64,000 nucleotides of DNA from Diplonema papillatum. Lineage: Eukaryota > Euglenozoa > Diplonemea > Diplonemida > Diplonemidae. The DNA lies in contig JAPJBO010000006.1 of assembly GCA_030068145.1 (NCBI GenBank), forward strand, positions 682,001 to 746,000, written 5' to 3'. The notes beneath the pieces are model-generated. The model was not told where the DNA came from and made no database searches. It saw only the letters and a list, made by a program, of their open reading frames with translations. The first letter of the stretch is position 1. The number at the start of each line of letters is the position of its first letter. Positions 33,445 through 43,524 of this stretch are shown here, in pieces. A program made the position numbers and the translations under genes.

Positions 33445-33635
33445 TAATACTCGAGGGGCTGGGGAAGAAGAAATACAACTACAAAGGGGGTATCTTTTTG
33501 AACGCTTACGCCACTAAACCCAGATTTACCTGTGTTCGTGTGGGCTACAGCACATTGACCTCCTTTTGAGATTTCGCGCCTGGCAGCCTCCTCAAGAATT
33601 TCCTACGACGCAGCTTGTACAAGAAAGAAAAAAAG
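33445..33635 (+). repeat. 230-bp interspersed repeat, copy 4
   Basis: Same family as 20315-20550, slightly deleted near its start. Confidence 0.75.
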
Positions 33636-33864
33636 AGCGAAGTCGGTCGCAATGACAGCTGGCAGCAACAGAGAAACCTCTGTGCGAAGGAATGCGCGGC
33701 AGACGGTTCGGTAACCATCTGAGCAAGGAGCCGGTGTGGCCCTTTAGGCGCCATTTTCCTAGCAGGTCGGTTCGTTGTTGAAGCCCCCAAGTGACCGCGG
33801 GGGCTAGAGGGAGGGCTGGTGAGCTTGGCCGTTTGGAGTGAATAAATTAGTATGGAGGTTTCTT

Positions 33865-33960
33865 TTGTTTTGTGTGCACTAGCGGAACTCACCTGCTTTG
33901 GTAAGTTTCATGTAGTACGCTGCCAACTACTAATTTTTAGTACCAACAATGCATTCATAG
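33865..33960 (+). repeat. TGTGCGCACTAGCGG...TACCAACAATGC repeat
   Basis: Related blocks are at 60968-61060, 63515-63600 (partial) and 59815-59875 (partial). Confidence 0.7.
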
Positions 33961-34251
33961 GGTTAGCGTCAGTTTCAATTGTGAGGCAAATCCTCACATT
34001 TTGAAAAAAAAAAGGATCCCAGCACGAGCTGCTGTTGTTGACAAAAAAAAATCTGGGAGGAAACTGGTGTCACATCCTCTAGCCCACCTTGGAAAACGGA
34101 AAAATCCAAAAGAAATATGCGTTTTTTTCGGGAACCCTGGGGGCCAGCCCCGTGGTGTATGGGTCAAACTGGGTCCAACTGCTGGTGGGGCCTAGCTAAA
34201 GTCTCATCATCAGGAGGGCAGTCATAAATACGTCACCAAGAAACATACCCA

Positions 34252-34690
34252 AAAAAAAATTGCCGCTGCGCGGGGCCAAGAAACTACCCCCCTCTCAAAA
34301 GTGTATCCAAAAAAAAATTGCCGCTGCGCGGGGCCAAGAAACTACCCCCCTCTCAAAAGTGTATCCAAAAAAAAATTGCCGCTGCGCGGGGCCAAGAAAC
34401 TACCCCCCCCTCACAAGTGTATCCAAAAAAAATTTGCCGCTGCGCGGGGCCAAGAAACTACCCCCCTCTCACAAGTGTATCCAAAAAAAAATTGCCGCTG
34501 CGCGGGGCCAAGAAACTACCCCCCCCCTCACAAGTGTATCCAAAAAAAAATTGCCGCTGCGCGGGGCCAAGAAACTACCCCCCCCCTCACAAGTGTATCC
34601 AAAAAAAAATTGCCGCTGCGCGGGGCCAAGAAACTACCCCCCCCCTCACAAGTGTATCCAAAAAAAATTGCCGCTGCGCGGGGCCTGAGT
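34252..34690. repeat. 58/59-bp minisatellite, 8 units
   Basis: Eight units of TTGCCGCTGCGCGGGGCCAA, GAAACTACCCCCC, CAAGTGTATCC and an A run, starting every 58 or 59 bp. Length changes occur only in the C and A runs. All three plus-strand frames are free of stops, a side effect of the sequence and not evidence of coding. Confidence 0.9.
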
Positions 34691-34694
34691 CAAC

Positions 34695-35560
34695 AATAAC
34701 AAGCCAAACCCGTTCTTATACAAGACGGGGAGGACACGATCTGAAACACGGGGGTCCTCGGTGAAGCGCCCCTGGTGCCCCGGTGCAGTCGGTCGGGGGT
34801 CCAACCCACTGCACCGGGATGGGCACGGTGCAACAGCGAACAGAGGCTTTTCTTCCGCGCAAACTGCGCTTTTTCTGAAGAGCTTCTAGCCGAACCCCTG
34901 TTTTTACATTTCTTCGAGACAAAAAGTGCCCAACATAGCTTCCCCACCAGAAAATGGCTATCCCTCACATAATTTTCAGGTTGTACACGATTTTGAGGGT
35001 CACGCTAATACCCTGAATGCATTGTTAACACAAAAAAAAAAAGTTCTCTTAAAAGCTTCTTTTACTTTCGATCCCCGTTCGCGGTGGTTCTCGCGCCAGA
35101 AGGGCGCTCCCTCCTTGTGGAGGGGGGCAAAAAGCGCACTATTTTAGACTGTTTCTTGTTTCTAAAGTCGGTGTTTTTTAAAGTCTCCACTTGGCATGTG
35201 AGGCGGGGGGAGTCTTGTGCAAAGCTTGGTCAGAGTTTGGACTCAAGGGGGCGGGATGGCAAGGTTTACAGTGATCTTCGTCGGTTAGGTCGTTCTTGAT
35301 TTTCTCTTTATTGTCGCTCATACATTTACCATCTGTGTCCTGCCAGTGAACTTCGGCAGCTAAAGTTCTCGACTCTTCGGCGCGCCTGTGCCGCATTGGG
35401 ATGCCGGCTTGACACCCTGTGCTCTCGTTCTTTGGCGGTTTCGTCGTTCTTGTGCCCCTGGAATAGGGAAAAACACCTCTTATATCACTGGGCTGGATCT
35501 CCAGATTCCGCCTTCGGACGGAATCCGTAACAGGAAGCTAATGCCCGGAATGACTACGTA
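34695..35560. other. Intergenic, nothing firm
   Basis: A degenerate AAAGTCTCCACTTGGC core lies near 35180. No supported gene. Confidence 0.4.
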
Positions 35561-35561
35561 A

Positions 35562-35806
35562 CATGCAGGGTCAAAACCTTGTGTCTTTTTGAAAATGGCA
35601 AAAAAAAAAAAAATCCGGAAAAAAATTGGGTTTTTTGAATTTTAAAATTTTGGAACAAACTCTGCAGTAATTTTTGATGACGTTGAGCAATTTTTTTTTC
35701 CAACTTTTTTTTTTGGAGACACGTGCTCAACGACGCCTTTTCTTTTTTGGAGGCCATCGGCCCCGCGGGAGCGTTTTAAAAAGACACAAGGTTTTGACCC
35801 TGCATG
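35562..35806. mobile_element. MITE with perfect 29-bp inverted repeats and GTAA duplication
   Basis: The terminal inverted repeats 35562-35590 and 35778-35806 are perfect (starting CATGCAGGGTCAAAACCTTG). A 4-bp direct repeat, GTAA, flanks the element (35558-35561 and 35807-35810). The interior is A/T-run rich with a second nested inverted word (GACGTTGAGCA near 35679, TGCTCAACGACG near 35726), so the whole 245 bp can fold on itself. It is non-coding. Confidence 0.8.
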
Positions 35807-35809
35807 GTA

Positions 35810-36390
35810 AACACGTGTACCGAGGGGGGCGTCTTTGAAACATGCGCGGGAATGTTCGGTTCTGTGGAGGAATCTGCGGTTTTCGTCTTTGGGTGGTTGT
35901 GGGCCTTCCCTTCTACTTTTTCTTTCGCGCTCGCTTTTCTTGCTTGGGTTTGCTTTCATCTGGTTCGTTGAAGCCGGCTGCGCTGTCAGCCGGGTTGAGG
36001 CGAGATGGGGTGTGGGTGAGCTGCATTTGTCAGCCCGTCGGGCCGGCACACTGGACAGCAGTACGGGACGATTTATTTTCTCTTTCTTTCTTTTCCGTTT
36101 TTATTTTTCTCTTTCTTTTTGTTGTGCAGCCGACGATTAACGTCGTTCTGGATGTTTTTTGCTTGCTTACTGTTGTTGTTCTTTTGTGGACCCTTTTTTT
36201 TTAAGAACCAGTGTTGGTATTCTCACCTCTTTTCTTTTGGAGAATACCTGTTCTTCGTTCAGTTTACTCCCTTTTGCAGATGGAACTTCAGCCTTGCTGC
36301 CGATTCTGACGCTCTGTCGGTTGGCTCGTGCTTGATCGCCCGTTTTCTGTCTTTTTTTTTTTTTTTTTTTTTTTTTTCCTTCTTTTTTTC
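35810..36390. other. Intergenic, T-rich; downstream of gene B
   Basis: Long T runs near 36350-36377 lie just beyond the gene B stop and read as poly-A on its coding strand. No supported gene. Confidence 0.45.
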
Positions 36391-36393
36391 GCT

Positions 36394-36882
36394 TCATTCG
36401 GCCCTCGAAGGGTCGCAATCGCCCGCGCACGAGGAGTTGTCGGTGTCGGATGTGATGGTGGTGACCGTGGTGAAGGTCGAGCGCTTGCGGTTCGGGTCGA
36501 AGCCGACGGGGATGGTGGTGGCGCACGACGCCTCGACGTCGAAGTGGGTCCAAGGGTACGGGAAACCTTGGGCCAGGGGCGGCTTGCCGGGCAGCGGCGG
36601 TTTGTCGTTGTTGTGGGACATCGCTACCTTCTGCTGCTGCTGCTGCTGCTGCTGCTCGGTCGCCCAGCTGAATGGAGGTTTGGGGGTGCTCGGCCGGAAG
36701 CACGCCAGCTTGTGCTGGTACAAGTAGCAAAGGAACCCGAAAAACACGGTTGCGACCGCAATCCCGCACACGACCACCATGTACTCAAGCTTGCCCACGC
36801 AGTACAACGGACTGCGACACACATGGTCTATGCAGCAACTGCAATCGCACACTGGCGCCGCCATTCTGGCGTGCATCGCCAT
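36394..36882 (-). CDS. Gene B: small membrane protein with Cys-rich front and polyQ tail
   Basis: 162 codons plus stop. The start is the ATG at 36882, in the strong context CCGCACCATGG. A likely acceptor, CTGCCCGTACAG, ends about 11 nt upstream. Residues 12-28 are Cys-rich (CDCSCC...C....C), residues about 33-55 form one membrane helix, and the tail holds Q8 (near 77-84), a Pro-rich stretch and a Ser/Thr-rich end. The Q run is a pure CTG/CAG tract and may vary in length. The role is unknown. It could instead be the last exon of a larger surface protein, since the same frame stays open a little upstream. It has no stop-free partner further upstream that I could link. Confidence 0.6.
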   Translation of the reverse strand: MAMHARMAAPVCDCSCCIDHVCRSPLYCVGKLEYMVVVCGIAVATVFFGFLCYLYQHKLACFRPSTPKPPFSWATEQQQQQQQQKVAMSHNNDKPPLPGKPPLAQGFPYPWTHFDVEASCATTIPVGFDPNRKRSTFTTVTTITSDTDNSSCAGDCDPSRAE

Positions 36883-36884
36883 GG

Positions 36885-38040
36885 TGCGGCTGCCTGTACG
36901 GGCAGAAGGACTCCACCGGCACAACCGATCGAAGCCCCCGAGTGCACTCAGACGTCAAAGCCCCCAGCTCTCGCTGTCGCCTAGTAGGGCTGGGGCTTGC
37001 CGAGAAATGCGCCTTTCGTCTTTTTTACTGACGCACCGTGAGGTGTCGGCGCAACCCGCTTTGCTCGGGTCGTGTTGGTTCGCCCGGCGTCTGTCCTCCC
37101 CCCCTCCCCCCCTCCCGGGATAGGACGAGCACCTTTTTCTCTTTTCTTTGCTTGAACTCTGGGGGGAGGGGGGTCCGAGTTTCTTCTTACTGGCTCCCTT
37201 TTTGCTGGATTGCAATCCTGCTTTTCTGTTGTTGGCGGAGGGTGGGTGGAGGGATGGGAGGGTGAGGAGGGGACCTGGTCAATGTTGGCTGGTACAACTT
37301 CTAGAGTATGCTGGGGCTAACGACTGGGGTATTCTGCATTCTTGTTTTCCAGCGAAAACAAACACCTGGGCACGTCGAATACTCAGGTGCAGTTGTAATA
37401 CGAATCAATCAATCAAATGTCCATGACGTTACCGACGCCTAACTTCTCTGCACTCTAATCAACCTATCATTCTACCAGAGCAAGTCTGCTGCGCGTACTG
37501 GTTAGTTACTTGAAAGCCACAGGGGGTGGCCATCTGGGCTCTGCTCTGATATAAACACGCCGAAAGATCAGGTCAAGCACGGGTAAATGGCGGGAGCAAA
37601 CACCTCTTCGGAATGCCTTAGCCAGCTCCGATCGTAGAAACGACGAAGCGATGACATCGAATACACGGTGTTTTTTCTCGCGTTAGCAACGGGGTAAAAA
37701 CCTTGTACAAGTGGCAGCTCTCATCGGTAGTATTAATCTTCGAAGAGCTTCAATCTGATACGACAAAAAAGAACAGGCACGGTGTTTGTTTGTACGTGCC
37801 AGAAAAACACTGTCCAACTTGGTAGGATTTCGCCCCTGAACCTGCGGATGGTGTGACTCGGACGGGGTGGTCAATACAACGAAACAAGAGACTCGTCAAC
37901 GAGGCTAGAGGTGTGAGACTAAGCGTATAACCTTCGCGCCGGTTGCGTGCGTCGAGCGAGAGTGGGGACCACGTTGAAGGAGTGCGTGGTCCATGCTGCG
38001 AAGTCGTTGGTGTGCGCCTCGATAGACCGTGGATAAGTGC
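36885..38040. other. Intergenic, nothing recognised
   Basis: G-rich runs at about 37150-37270, no repeat relationship and no supported gene. Confidence 0.4.
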
Positions 38041-38150
38041 AGATCTTGGTTGTCGCAGCGAACATGTCCATTTTGCACAACCGCGGAGGCGACTTGGGGC
38101 GCTGGTTCTGAGGAGCACGGCGAAGCGCAGACAGCCTGCACGTTGATGCG
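38041..38150 (-). pseudogene. Partial copy of gene C 3' end
   Basis: On the minus strand it reads NVQAVCASPCSS then, after a frame change, a version of LCKMD. It matches gene C's final codons (38750-38850) with about 30 differences and small gaps. Confidence 0.7.
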
Positions 38151-38197
38151 TGCGCGTTGAAGCTAGAAGTTGGCAGCACGATATCCTTCTGCTTACG

Positions 38198-38723
38198 TCA
38201 TGGCGTCACCGAGATGGTGTCCCGTACGCGTTTGGCGAAACCGGCCCAGGTGTCATCAGGCCGGCGCCGTTGTACCCCTGAGATGCGAAGACGTTTCCGC
38301 CTTCGGCATTGCCCTCGCCAGCACCGCATCGCCCAAAAGGCGGCGGTTGGTGGCGTCAATGGGGGGAAGCTGAAACGGTTCCTGACGCGCCATACCTTCA
38401 GCCGCAGCCGCAATCGGGTGGCTTACCGAAGCGCAGAGCATCGTGGGCTGGGCGGGGCAAAGGAAGGCTCAGCGAGGCGTCGAACAATGCTTCGCATCTT
38501 CCATCGCCTGCGGTTGCTGTGTCCTCGCAACCAACAGCTTGTCCAGCTGTTGCTGCGGGTACTGTCCGGTTGCTGGGTATTGACCTTGCTGCGGGTACTG
38601 TCCGGGTGGCGGATATTGACGCTGCTGAGGGTACTGTCCAGGTGCTGGATATTGACTTTTGTCGGGTGTCAATAGTTGTCGATGTCCTTCACTTTGGCGT
38701 TTTGGTTGTCGAGGCAGCCTCAC
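38198..38723 (-). other. Coding-like stretch downstream of gene C
   Basis: GC-rich and protein-like in pieces, but the frame is not resolved. At 38470-38660 a 12-residue QYP repeat occurs (QYPQQGQYPATG type, three to four units). At 38256-38441 there is ARQEPFQLPPIDATNRRL, and in another frame at 38230-38310 GLMTPGPVSPNAYG. A GTGAGG at the gene C stop codon could act as a donor. These may be further exons of gene C, a decayed tail or a separate gene. Confidence 0.35.
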
Positions 38724-41700
38724 GGCAAAAACGCGCTAGGCGGCGGCGCATCGTCCATTTTGCACAAAGGCAGTGGCGCCTTGGTGCTGGTGCCGAGGGA
38801 GAACGAGGAACACGGCGAAACGCTCACAGCCTGCACGTTCACCGACACACTGCCAAAGTCGATAGCTTGCGACGCGGGCGCGTCGTCCAGGTCCAGCTGG
38901 GGTCGCGGCCCGCCGGAGGCCACGTCGGCGGAGGGGGGAGACGGCGCCAAAGGCCTGCCGGCTGGCGCCGGGCCCCCCGGCGGCGGCATGGGATATTTGC
39001 CCCCGGATCCGGTTCCTGCGGGCAGCGGCTGAGGCCCAGGTTCGGTATGGGCAAGCGGCTGGGGTCCGTGCTCGGTACGGGCAAGCAGCGGCTGGGGCCC
39101 GTGTTGGGTATGGGCAAGCGGCGGCTGGGGCCCGTGTTGGGTATGGGCAAGCGGCGGCTGGGGCCCGTGTTGGGTATGGGCAAGCGGCGGCTGGGGCCCG
39201 TGTTGGGTATGGGCAAGCGGCGGCTGGGGCCCGTGTTCGGTATGGACAAGCGGAGGCGACCCGGGGCTCCGGGACTGAGTTTCGCGCCAGCTGCTTGAAT
39301 CCGACTCCGAAGTCGCCGGCCGAGCCAGCGTGGCCGGGTATATCACACCCGGCCAATCAAGCAGCGGGGACGTCCGGGGCTCGGTTCTCGAGTCCTCGGG
39401 CGCGGGCGACGCCGGCCGGAGCCTGCGGGCGGCCGGTCTGCCGCGCGCCGCCCCCTCGTGGCCGGCGGCAGCCTGGCGCGGGGCCCGCGCCGGCGGCTGT
39501 GGGGACAGCGGCAGCACCACGGGCAGGAGCAGCGGCGCGGCGGCGTGGTCCCGCCTGCCTCGTGGCGGGCTCGACGCAGGTGGGGCCATCACCCCAGCCC
39601 CGTGGGGGGGCGCGGCTCTTCGGTGGGGGGATCTGTCCTTCTGCCGGGATGCGGGCGCCGGATTGACACTCGGCGGGCGCGCGACTCTGGCGGATCGGCT
39701 TTCCCGCATATTCAACCCGTGGCACGTCCCCCCAGACCGGCCCGCGAGGCTTGCCGCCACGTCGTGGATGGTATACTCCATCACCGGCCGCTGCCAGGAC
39801 TCGGCGCTGCCGCTGGGCGGGCACGGCTCGCCGTCACCGCTCCCTTCCCGGAGTTCCCGCAACAGAGACACGGACGACGGCAGCGTCTCGTGCAGGCCCC
39901 CCGGCTGCTGCCGCAAGGAAGAACAGCTTGGAAACGCCTCCGGCTGCAAGGGTGCCGGGCGCGCGGCCTTCCGGCTCGCAGAACTCCGGTGGGACGTTGT
40001 CGCTGCTTTGAGCCCGGCACCGCGGGAATCGGAAAGAGAATCGTCTCCTTGCGAAGAGAGGGATAGCGCAGCGTTGGAGGCGTGAGGTGCCCTGAGCGAA
40101 TCGGGAAGGGGTGCGTCGCCTTGGGGGGCCGTGACCTTGGCGCGAAGCTTGGAGCTGGAGGCGTATGGTGTGCCCATAAACCCGGAAGAGGCATGGTCAT
40201 CTGGCGACAAGTCGGGCTTGGCTCCTGAGAGAAGCGTAGCAGACGAGATGTTCGGCGAGCATCGCCAATCGGACCGAGGTGCGTCGCCTTGGGCAACGGT
40301 GAGCTTGGTGCGATAATTGGAGCTGAAGATCAACACACCAGAAGAGGCAAGGCCACCTGCCGACAAGTTGTGCTTGGCCCCTGGGAGAAGAGTAGCAGCG
40401 GATATGTTAGGTGAGTATTGGCAGCCGGACCGCAGTGCGTCGCCTAGGGGGGCTGTCGCCTTGGCGCGCAGCTTGGTGGTGGAGACGTATGGCGTACCCA
40501 TCGTATCGGAAGGGGGGAGGACATCTGGCGGCAAGTTGTGCCCACCGCCCGGGGGAAGAGTGGCCGCGGAGATGTGTGGTGTGCACCGCCATCCATTCTC
40601 AGGACCGTCGCGATGCGACGAGCTGCCGGTCGGCAGCTCAAGCTGCGACACAGGCTCGGTAGACGCAGTGCGGGGGCGTTGGTAGCTGCTGCACTGCTCG
40701 CTCTCGAGCACGGAGATCCCGTCCAACACTAAGTACCTGCCATTTGGCGGCGGCGGCATCGAATGGTTGTTCGGCCGACCTAGCCGCATTGCACTGCCGC
40801 TGTCTCCACCTTCCCTTTGGCTCTCGAACGCCGGCCGCCAAAGCAGCTCTGCTGGGTCCCCGATGCCCGACCACAGTAAGCCCGGGCCCCAGCCGACACC
40901 GTCGGCGACCTGTGCCTCCCATCCCGCACCGGGGGTGATCAGGTGCCAGCTCTGGGACGCGTGTCTGTCGGTCTCGCCGTCGTCGATCTCTTCCGGTTGC
41001 CGGCAGGGAGGGGGAGGGCGGGGTATCGCGTTGCTTGGGGGCGGCTCGATGAAGTGCACGGCGCCGAACGTGCGCCTTCCGGCCACGTCGAGATCCGCGA
41101 CGGACGGCGGGAGCCCGGCCGGGTTCGCGCGGACGTCGGCCAGCAGCCAGCGCAGCCTGTTCTTCAAGTTCGCTGCGAGCGTGCTCCGCGACGCCGAAAC
41201 CGTCGCCCACGCGGCGGCGATCGACCGCACCAACGGGGACACTTGCGGCTCCGGCGCCTCGTGCACAGCCAGCGTATCCGTCGTCCGCGGAATTCCCCAT
41301 TGCGCCAGAGACAGACTCGACTGGTCTACGCCGAGGCCAGCAGGTTGCGCACTACGTGACGACACCGCATTTCCACCGGAGGATGACCGCTGGACAAGGC
41401 CCTCCGAGTCACACGACACAAGGCGACCATCATCAAGTCCCGGTGCCGGAAGCAATCCTTCCGTGCCAAGCGGTAGAAGAAGGGAAGTTTCAGCAAATCC
41501 AGGCGTCGGGAAGCAGTCAGAACCGCCCGAGCTCTGCAGGAGCTGCGGAGCATGCACCGCGTGTTCCTCAGGCTGCGAGCGACACCCCACCGAGACAGCC
41601 ACCCCGGCCCGGATGGCCAGCTCCCCCCCCAAGCTGGTCCCGCCTCCATAGCCACCCTGCCCGGCGCCCGAGCTGCGATCACCCGGACGCCCCCCGGGGG

Positions 41701-43129
41701 CGAGCAGCGGCGCGAAGGCGCGCGGGGCGGGCGGCCCGCCGGCGATGCAGCCGGCCGCCAACGGCCGCGCGAAGGCCCGGTACGGGTTGTCCGGCCGGCG
41801 GTGCGGCTGCGACGCGACGGCGAGCACCTTGAGGCTCGAGTCGGCGACGCGGTGCCTCAGCTCGCGCGACGCCTTCTTTACGGCGGTGTTCCAGCCGCAC
41901 GGGCCTCTTCCCTTCGCTGCGGGGGCCGGCGCGGGGGGCGCGCGCGCGGTGGAAGGACACGCTGTGCAATCGGCGGCTGATTGCTTGGTTTGGACTGTTG
42001 GCGCGGCGGGCGTGGATGTGGTGGAAGGACGCTGGATGCCTTCAGCTGTTGACTGCTTGGGTCGGCACTGTAGCGCGGGTGGGGTGGATGTGGTGGAAGG
42101 ACGCTGGATGCAATCAGCTGTCGGCTGTTTGGGTCGGCATTCTGGTGCGGGAGGCGTGGATGTGGTAGAAGGCCGCTGGAGACAACCAGCTGCTGACTGT
42201 TGGAGTCGGCATTGTGGTGCGGGGAGCATGGATGTGGTGGAAGGTCGCTGGATGCAATCAGCTGTCGACTGCTTGGGTCGGGATTGTGGCGCGGGGGGCA
42301 TGTTTGCGGTGGAAGAACATGGAATGCCATCGGGTGCTGGTTGCTTGGGCCGGAATGAAGGCGCAGACGGCATGTGCGTGGTGGAAGGGGTGGACGAACA
42401 AGGGATGCCATCGGCGGCGGGCTGCCTGGGTCTGGACTTCCCGGCGTGGTTCGGAAGGAGGCGGCGGCGCAGGGGGCACAGGCGGAACACGGCCACCGCG
42501 CGCTTGATCTTCGCCGCCGCGAGGACCGCAAACAGCGCGCCGTAGAAGAGAAGCTGAGCCCGCTGCTGGATGGCTTCCCTGCGGCCGAAGCCGCGGGCGC
42601 GCTGGTTTTTGCACACGGCGCACCCGCATTTCCGCGCGTTCGCAATGCACGCGACCGAATTCACCTCCGCCCGGGTCGCCAGCCGCACCATCTGCGGCTG
42701 GTGCCCGGAGGATGCCGTCCAGGTGCCCCTTCTCTTCTTCTGCCGCTGCCGGCACTGGTGAACCGCGTCGGCAAACCGGTTCCACGCTTGCTGCTTCGCG
42801 GTTCGCTTGGCGGACGACGACTGCCGGCGCCTCGCGGCCAGCCGGGAGGAGGCTGTGGACAGCGCCTTGCTCCGTCGCTTCTCCGCGATTTGGCTGCCGT
42901 CGACGCACGGCAGCACGCTGCCGTCGCCTGTCACGACCTCGAACCTGCCATTAATGCGCGTCTCGTAACGCCACTCGTCCTCTCTCACGGCCGCCTCAGA
43001 CGCGGCGCTTCGTTCTCCTGCGCAGCCACCCCGTTCCCCCTCGGTTCCGTTGCCCGCCTTCGCCAGCTGCCGCAACGTACCGTCCCGCTTCTTCCGCACG
43101 AGATTCTCGACATCCCGCGACGTCAGCAT
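38720..43129 (-). CDS. Gene C: large Pro-rich protein with several tandem peptide repeats
   Basis: 1469 codons, uninterrupted, starting at the first ATG of the frame (43129). I do not recognise the family. The first 150 residues are basic (ending in a KRTAKQQAW..R.RQKKRR cluster). A Cys cluster (C-x7-C-x-C-x2-C) follows near 160-175, then a hydrophobic stretch near 193-210 (AQLLFYGALFAVLAAA) that could be one membrane helix. Next come about seven repeats of 24-27 residues (RPKQ..AD.I..PSTTS.PPAP), a less repetitive middle, three to four repeats of about 56 residues (SPNIS.ATLL.GAK..LS), and finally six or more 11-residue units (PPLAHTQHGPQ). Except for the N-terminal part the composition suggests a disordered protein. 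Repeat numbers could vary between alleles. Fragments of this gene lie just outside both ends. Confidence 0.65.
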   Translation of the reverse strand: MLTSRDVENLVRKKRDGTLRQLAKAGNGTEGERGGCAGERSAASEAAVREDEWRYETRINGRFEVVTGDGSVLPCVDGSQIAEKRRSKALSTASSRLAARRRQSSSAKRTAKQQAWNRFADAVHQCRQRQKKRRGTWTASSGHQPQMVRLATRAEVNSVACIANARKCGCAVCKNQRARGFGRREAIQQRAQLLFYGALFAVLAAAKIKRAVAVFRLCPLRRRLLPNHAGKSRPRQPAADGIPCSSTPSTTHMPSAPSFRPKQPAPDGIPCSSTANMPPAPQSRPKQSTADCIQRPSTTSMLPAPQCRLQQSAAGCLQRPSTTSTPPAPECRPKQPTADCIQRPSTTSTPPALQCRPKQSTAEGIQRPSTTSTPAAPTVQTKQSAADCTACPSTARAPPAPAPAAKGRGPCGWNTAVKKASRELRHRVADSSLKVLAVASQPHRRPDNPYRAFARPLAAGCIAGGPPAPRAFAPLLAPGGRPGDRSSGAGQGGYGGGTSLGGELAIRAGVAVSVGCRSQPEEHAVHAPQLLQSSGGSDCFPTPGFAETSLLLPLGTEGLLPAPGLDDGRLVSCDSEGLVQRSSSGGNAVSSRSAQPAGLGVDQSSLSLAQWGIPRTTDTLAVHEAPEPQVSPLVRSIAAAWATVSASRSTLAANLKNRLRWLLADVRANPAGLPPSVADLDVAGRRTFGAVHFIEPPPSNAIPRPPPPCRQPEEIDDGETDRHASQSWHLITPGAGWEAQVADGVGWGPGLLWSGIGDPAELLWRPAFESQREGGDSGSAMRLGRPNNHSMPPPPNGRYLVLDGISVLESEQCSSYQRPRTASTEPVSQLELPTGSSSHRDGPENGWRCTPHISAATLPPGGGHNLPPDVLPPSDTMGTPYVSTTKLRAKATAPLGDALRSGCQYSPNISAATLLPGAKHNLSAGGLASSGVLIFSSNYRTKLTVAQGDAPRSDWRCSPNISSATLLSGAKPDLSPDDHASSGFMGTPYASSSKLRAKVTAPQGDAPLPDSLRAPHASNAALSLSSQGDDSLSDSRGAGLKAATTSHRSSASRKAARPAPLQPEAFPSCSSLRQQPGGLHETLPSSVSLLRELREGSGDGEPCPPSGSAESWQRPVMEYTIHDVAASLAGRSGGTCHGLNMRESRSARVARPPSVNPAPASRQKDRSPHRRAAPPHGAGVMAPPASSPPRGRRDHAAAPLLLPVVLPLSPQPPARAPRQAAAGHEGAARGRPAARRLRPASPAPEDSRTEPRTSPLLDWPGVIYPATLARPATSESDSSSWRETQSRSPGSPPLVHTEHGPQPPLAHTQHGPQPPLAHTQHGPQPPLAHTQHGPQPPLAHTQHGPQPLLARTEHGPQPLAHTEPGPQPLPAGTGSGGKYPMPPPGGPAPAGRPLAPSPPSADVASGGPRPQLDLDDAPASQAIDFGSVSVNVQAVSVSPCSSFSLGTSTKAPLPLCKMDDAPPPSAFLP
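38995..39250 (-). repeat. 33-bp coding minisatellite in gene C
   Basis: The GGCTGGGGCCCGTGTTGGGT..ATGGGCAAGCGGC unit repeats six or more times in frame and encodes the 11-residue unit PPLAHTQHGPQ and its variants. Confidence 0.85.
41950..42450 (-). repeat. 72-81-bp coding minisatellite in gene C
   Basis: Seven to eight in-frame units with GTGGAAGGACGCTGGATGCA on the plus strand. They encode the RPKQ..AD.I..PSTTS.PPAP repeat. Confidence 0.8.
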
Positions 43130-43254
43130 CTTCCCACTTTCTTCCCCATTGCCCCACGCCCCTTCCACACACACGTACACACACGCACAGAGCGACCCTC
43201 CCACTCTGGTGTGCTCGTAACGTTTCCAATTTCCTTTTCTTAGAGTGCCTTCTT

Positions 43255-43312
43255 TTTTAGAGCTAAAGTTCGCTTGAGAGACCGGTGTTTTAGAGTCTCG
43301 GGTGACCTTCGA
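43255..43312 (+). repeat. GTTCGCTT...CCGG-core repeat
   Basis: TAGAGCTAAAGTTCGCTTGA..CCGGTGTTTTAGAGTCTCGG GTGACC ends exactly where the gene C fragment begins. Confidence 0.75.
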
Positions 43313-43436
43313 ACGCTTGCTGCTTCGCGGTTCGTTTGGCGGACGACGACTGCCGGCACCTCGCGGCCAGCCGGGAGGAGGCTGTGCACTGCGCCTTGCT
43401 CCGTCGCTTCTCCGCGATTTGGCTGCCGTCGACGAA
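43313..43436 (-). pseudogene. Partial copy of gene C 5' coding region
   Basis: About 120 bp matching gene C positions 42786-42905 with only a few substitutions, same orientation, just upstream of the gene. It is sandwiched between two interspersed repeats (43255-43312 and 43440-43520). Confidence 0.85.
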
Positions 43437-43439
43437 GGG

Positions 43440-43520
43440 AAAAAGTTAGTTTAATGTTTAGGCAGGACACTGCCTCTCATGCATGTTTGATGCTAGCATC
43501 AAGTCTTCTTCGAAGAGAGT
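43440..43520 (+). repeat. CTTAGTTT...CTAGCATC-family repeat, best copy
   Basis: AAAGTTAGTTTAATGTTTAGG, CAGGACACTGCCTCTCATGC and then TTGATGCTAGCATCAA, a perfect 16-bp palindrome, followed by GTCTTCTTCGAAGAG. Confidence 0.85.
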
Positions 43521-43524
43521 GTAA

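Noticed and set aside
34260-34764. Stop-free frames on the plus strand with LPLRGAKK repeats
   Set aside because: All three frames are open in the 58/59-bp array, and unit length changes by one base, which would break any real gene.
41745-43243. Long plus-strand open frames opposite gene C
   Set aside because: Very GC-rich antisense shadows of gene C; they mirror its repeats and lack independent features.
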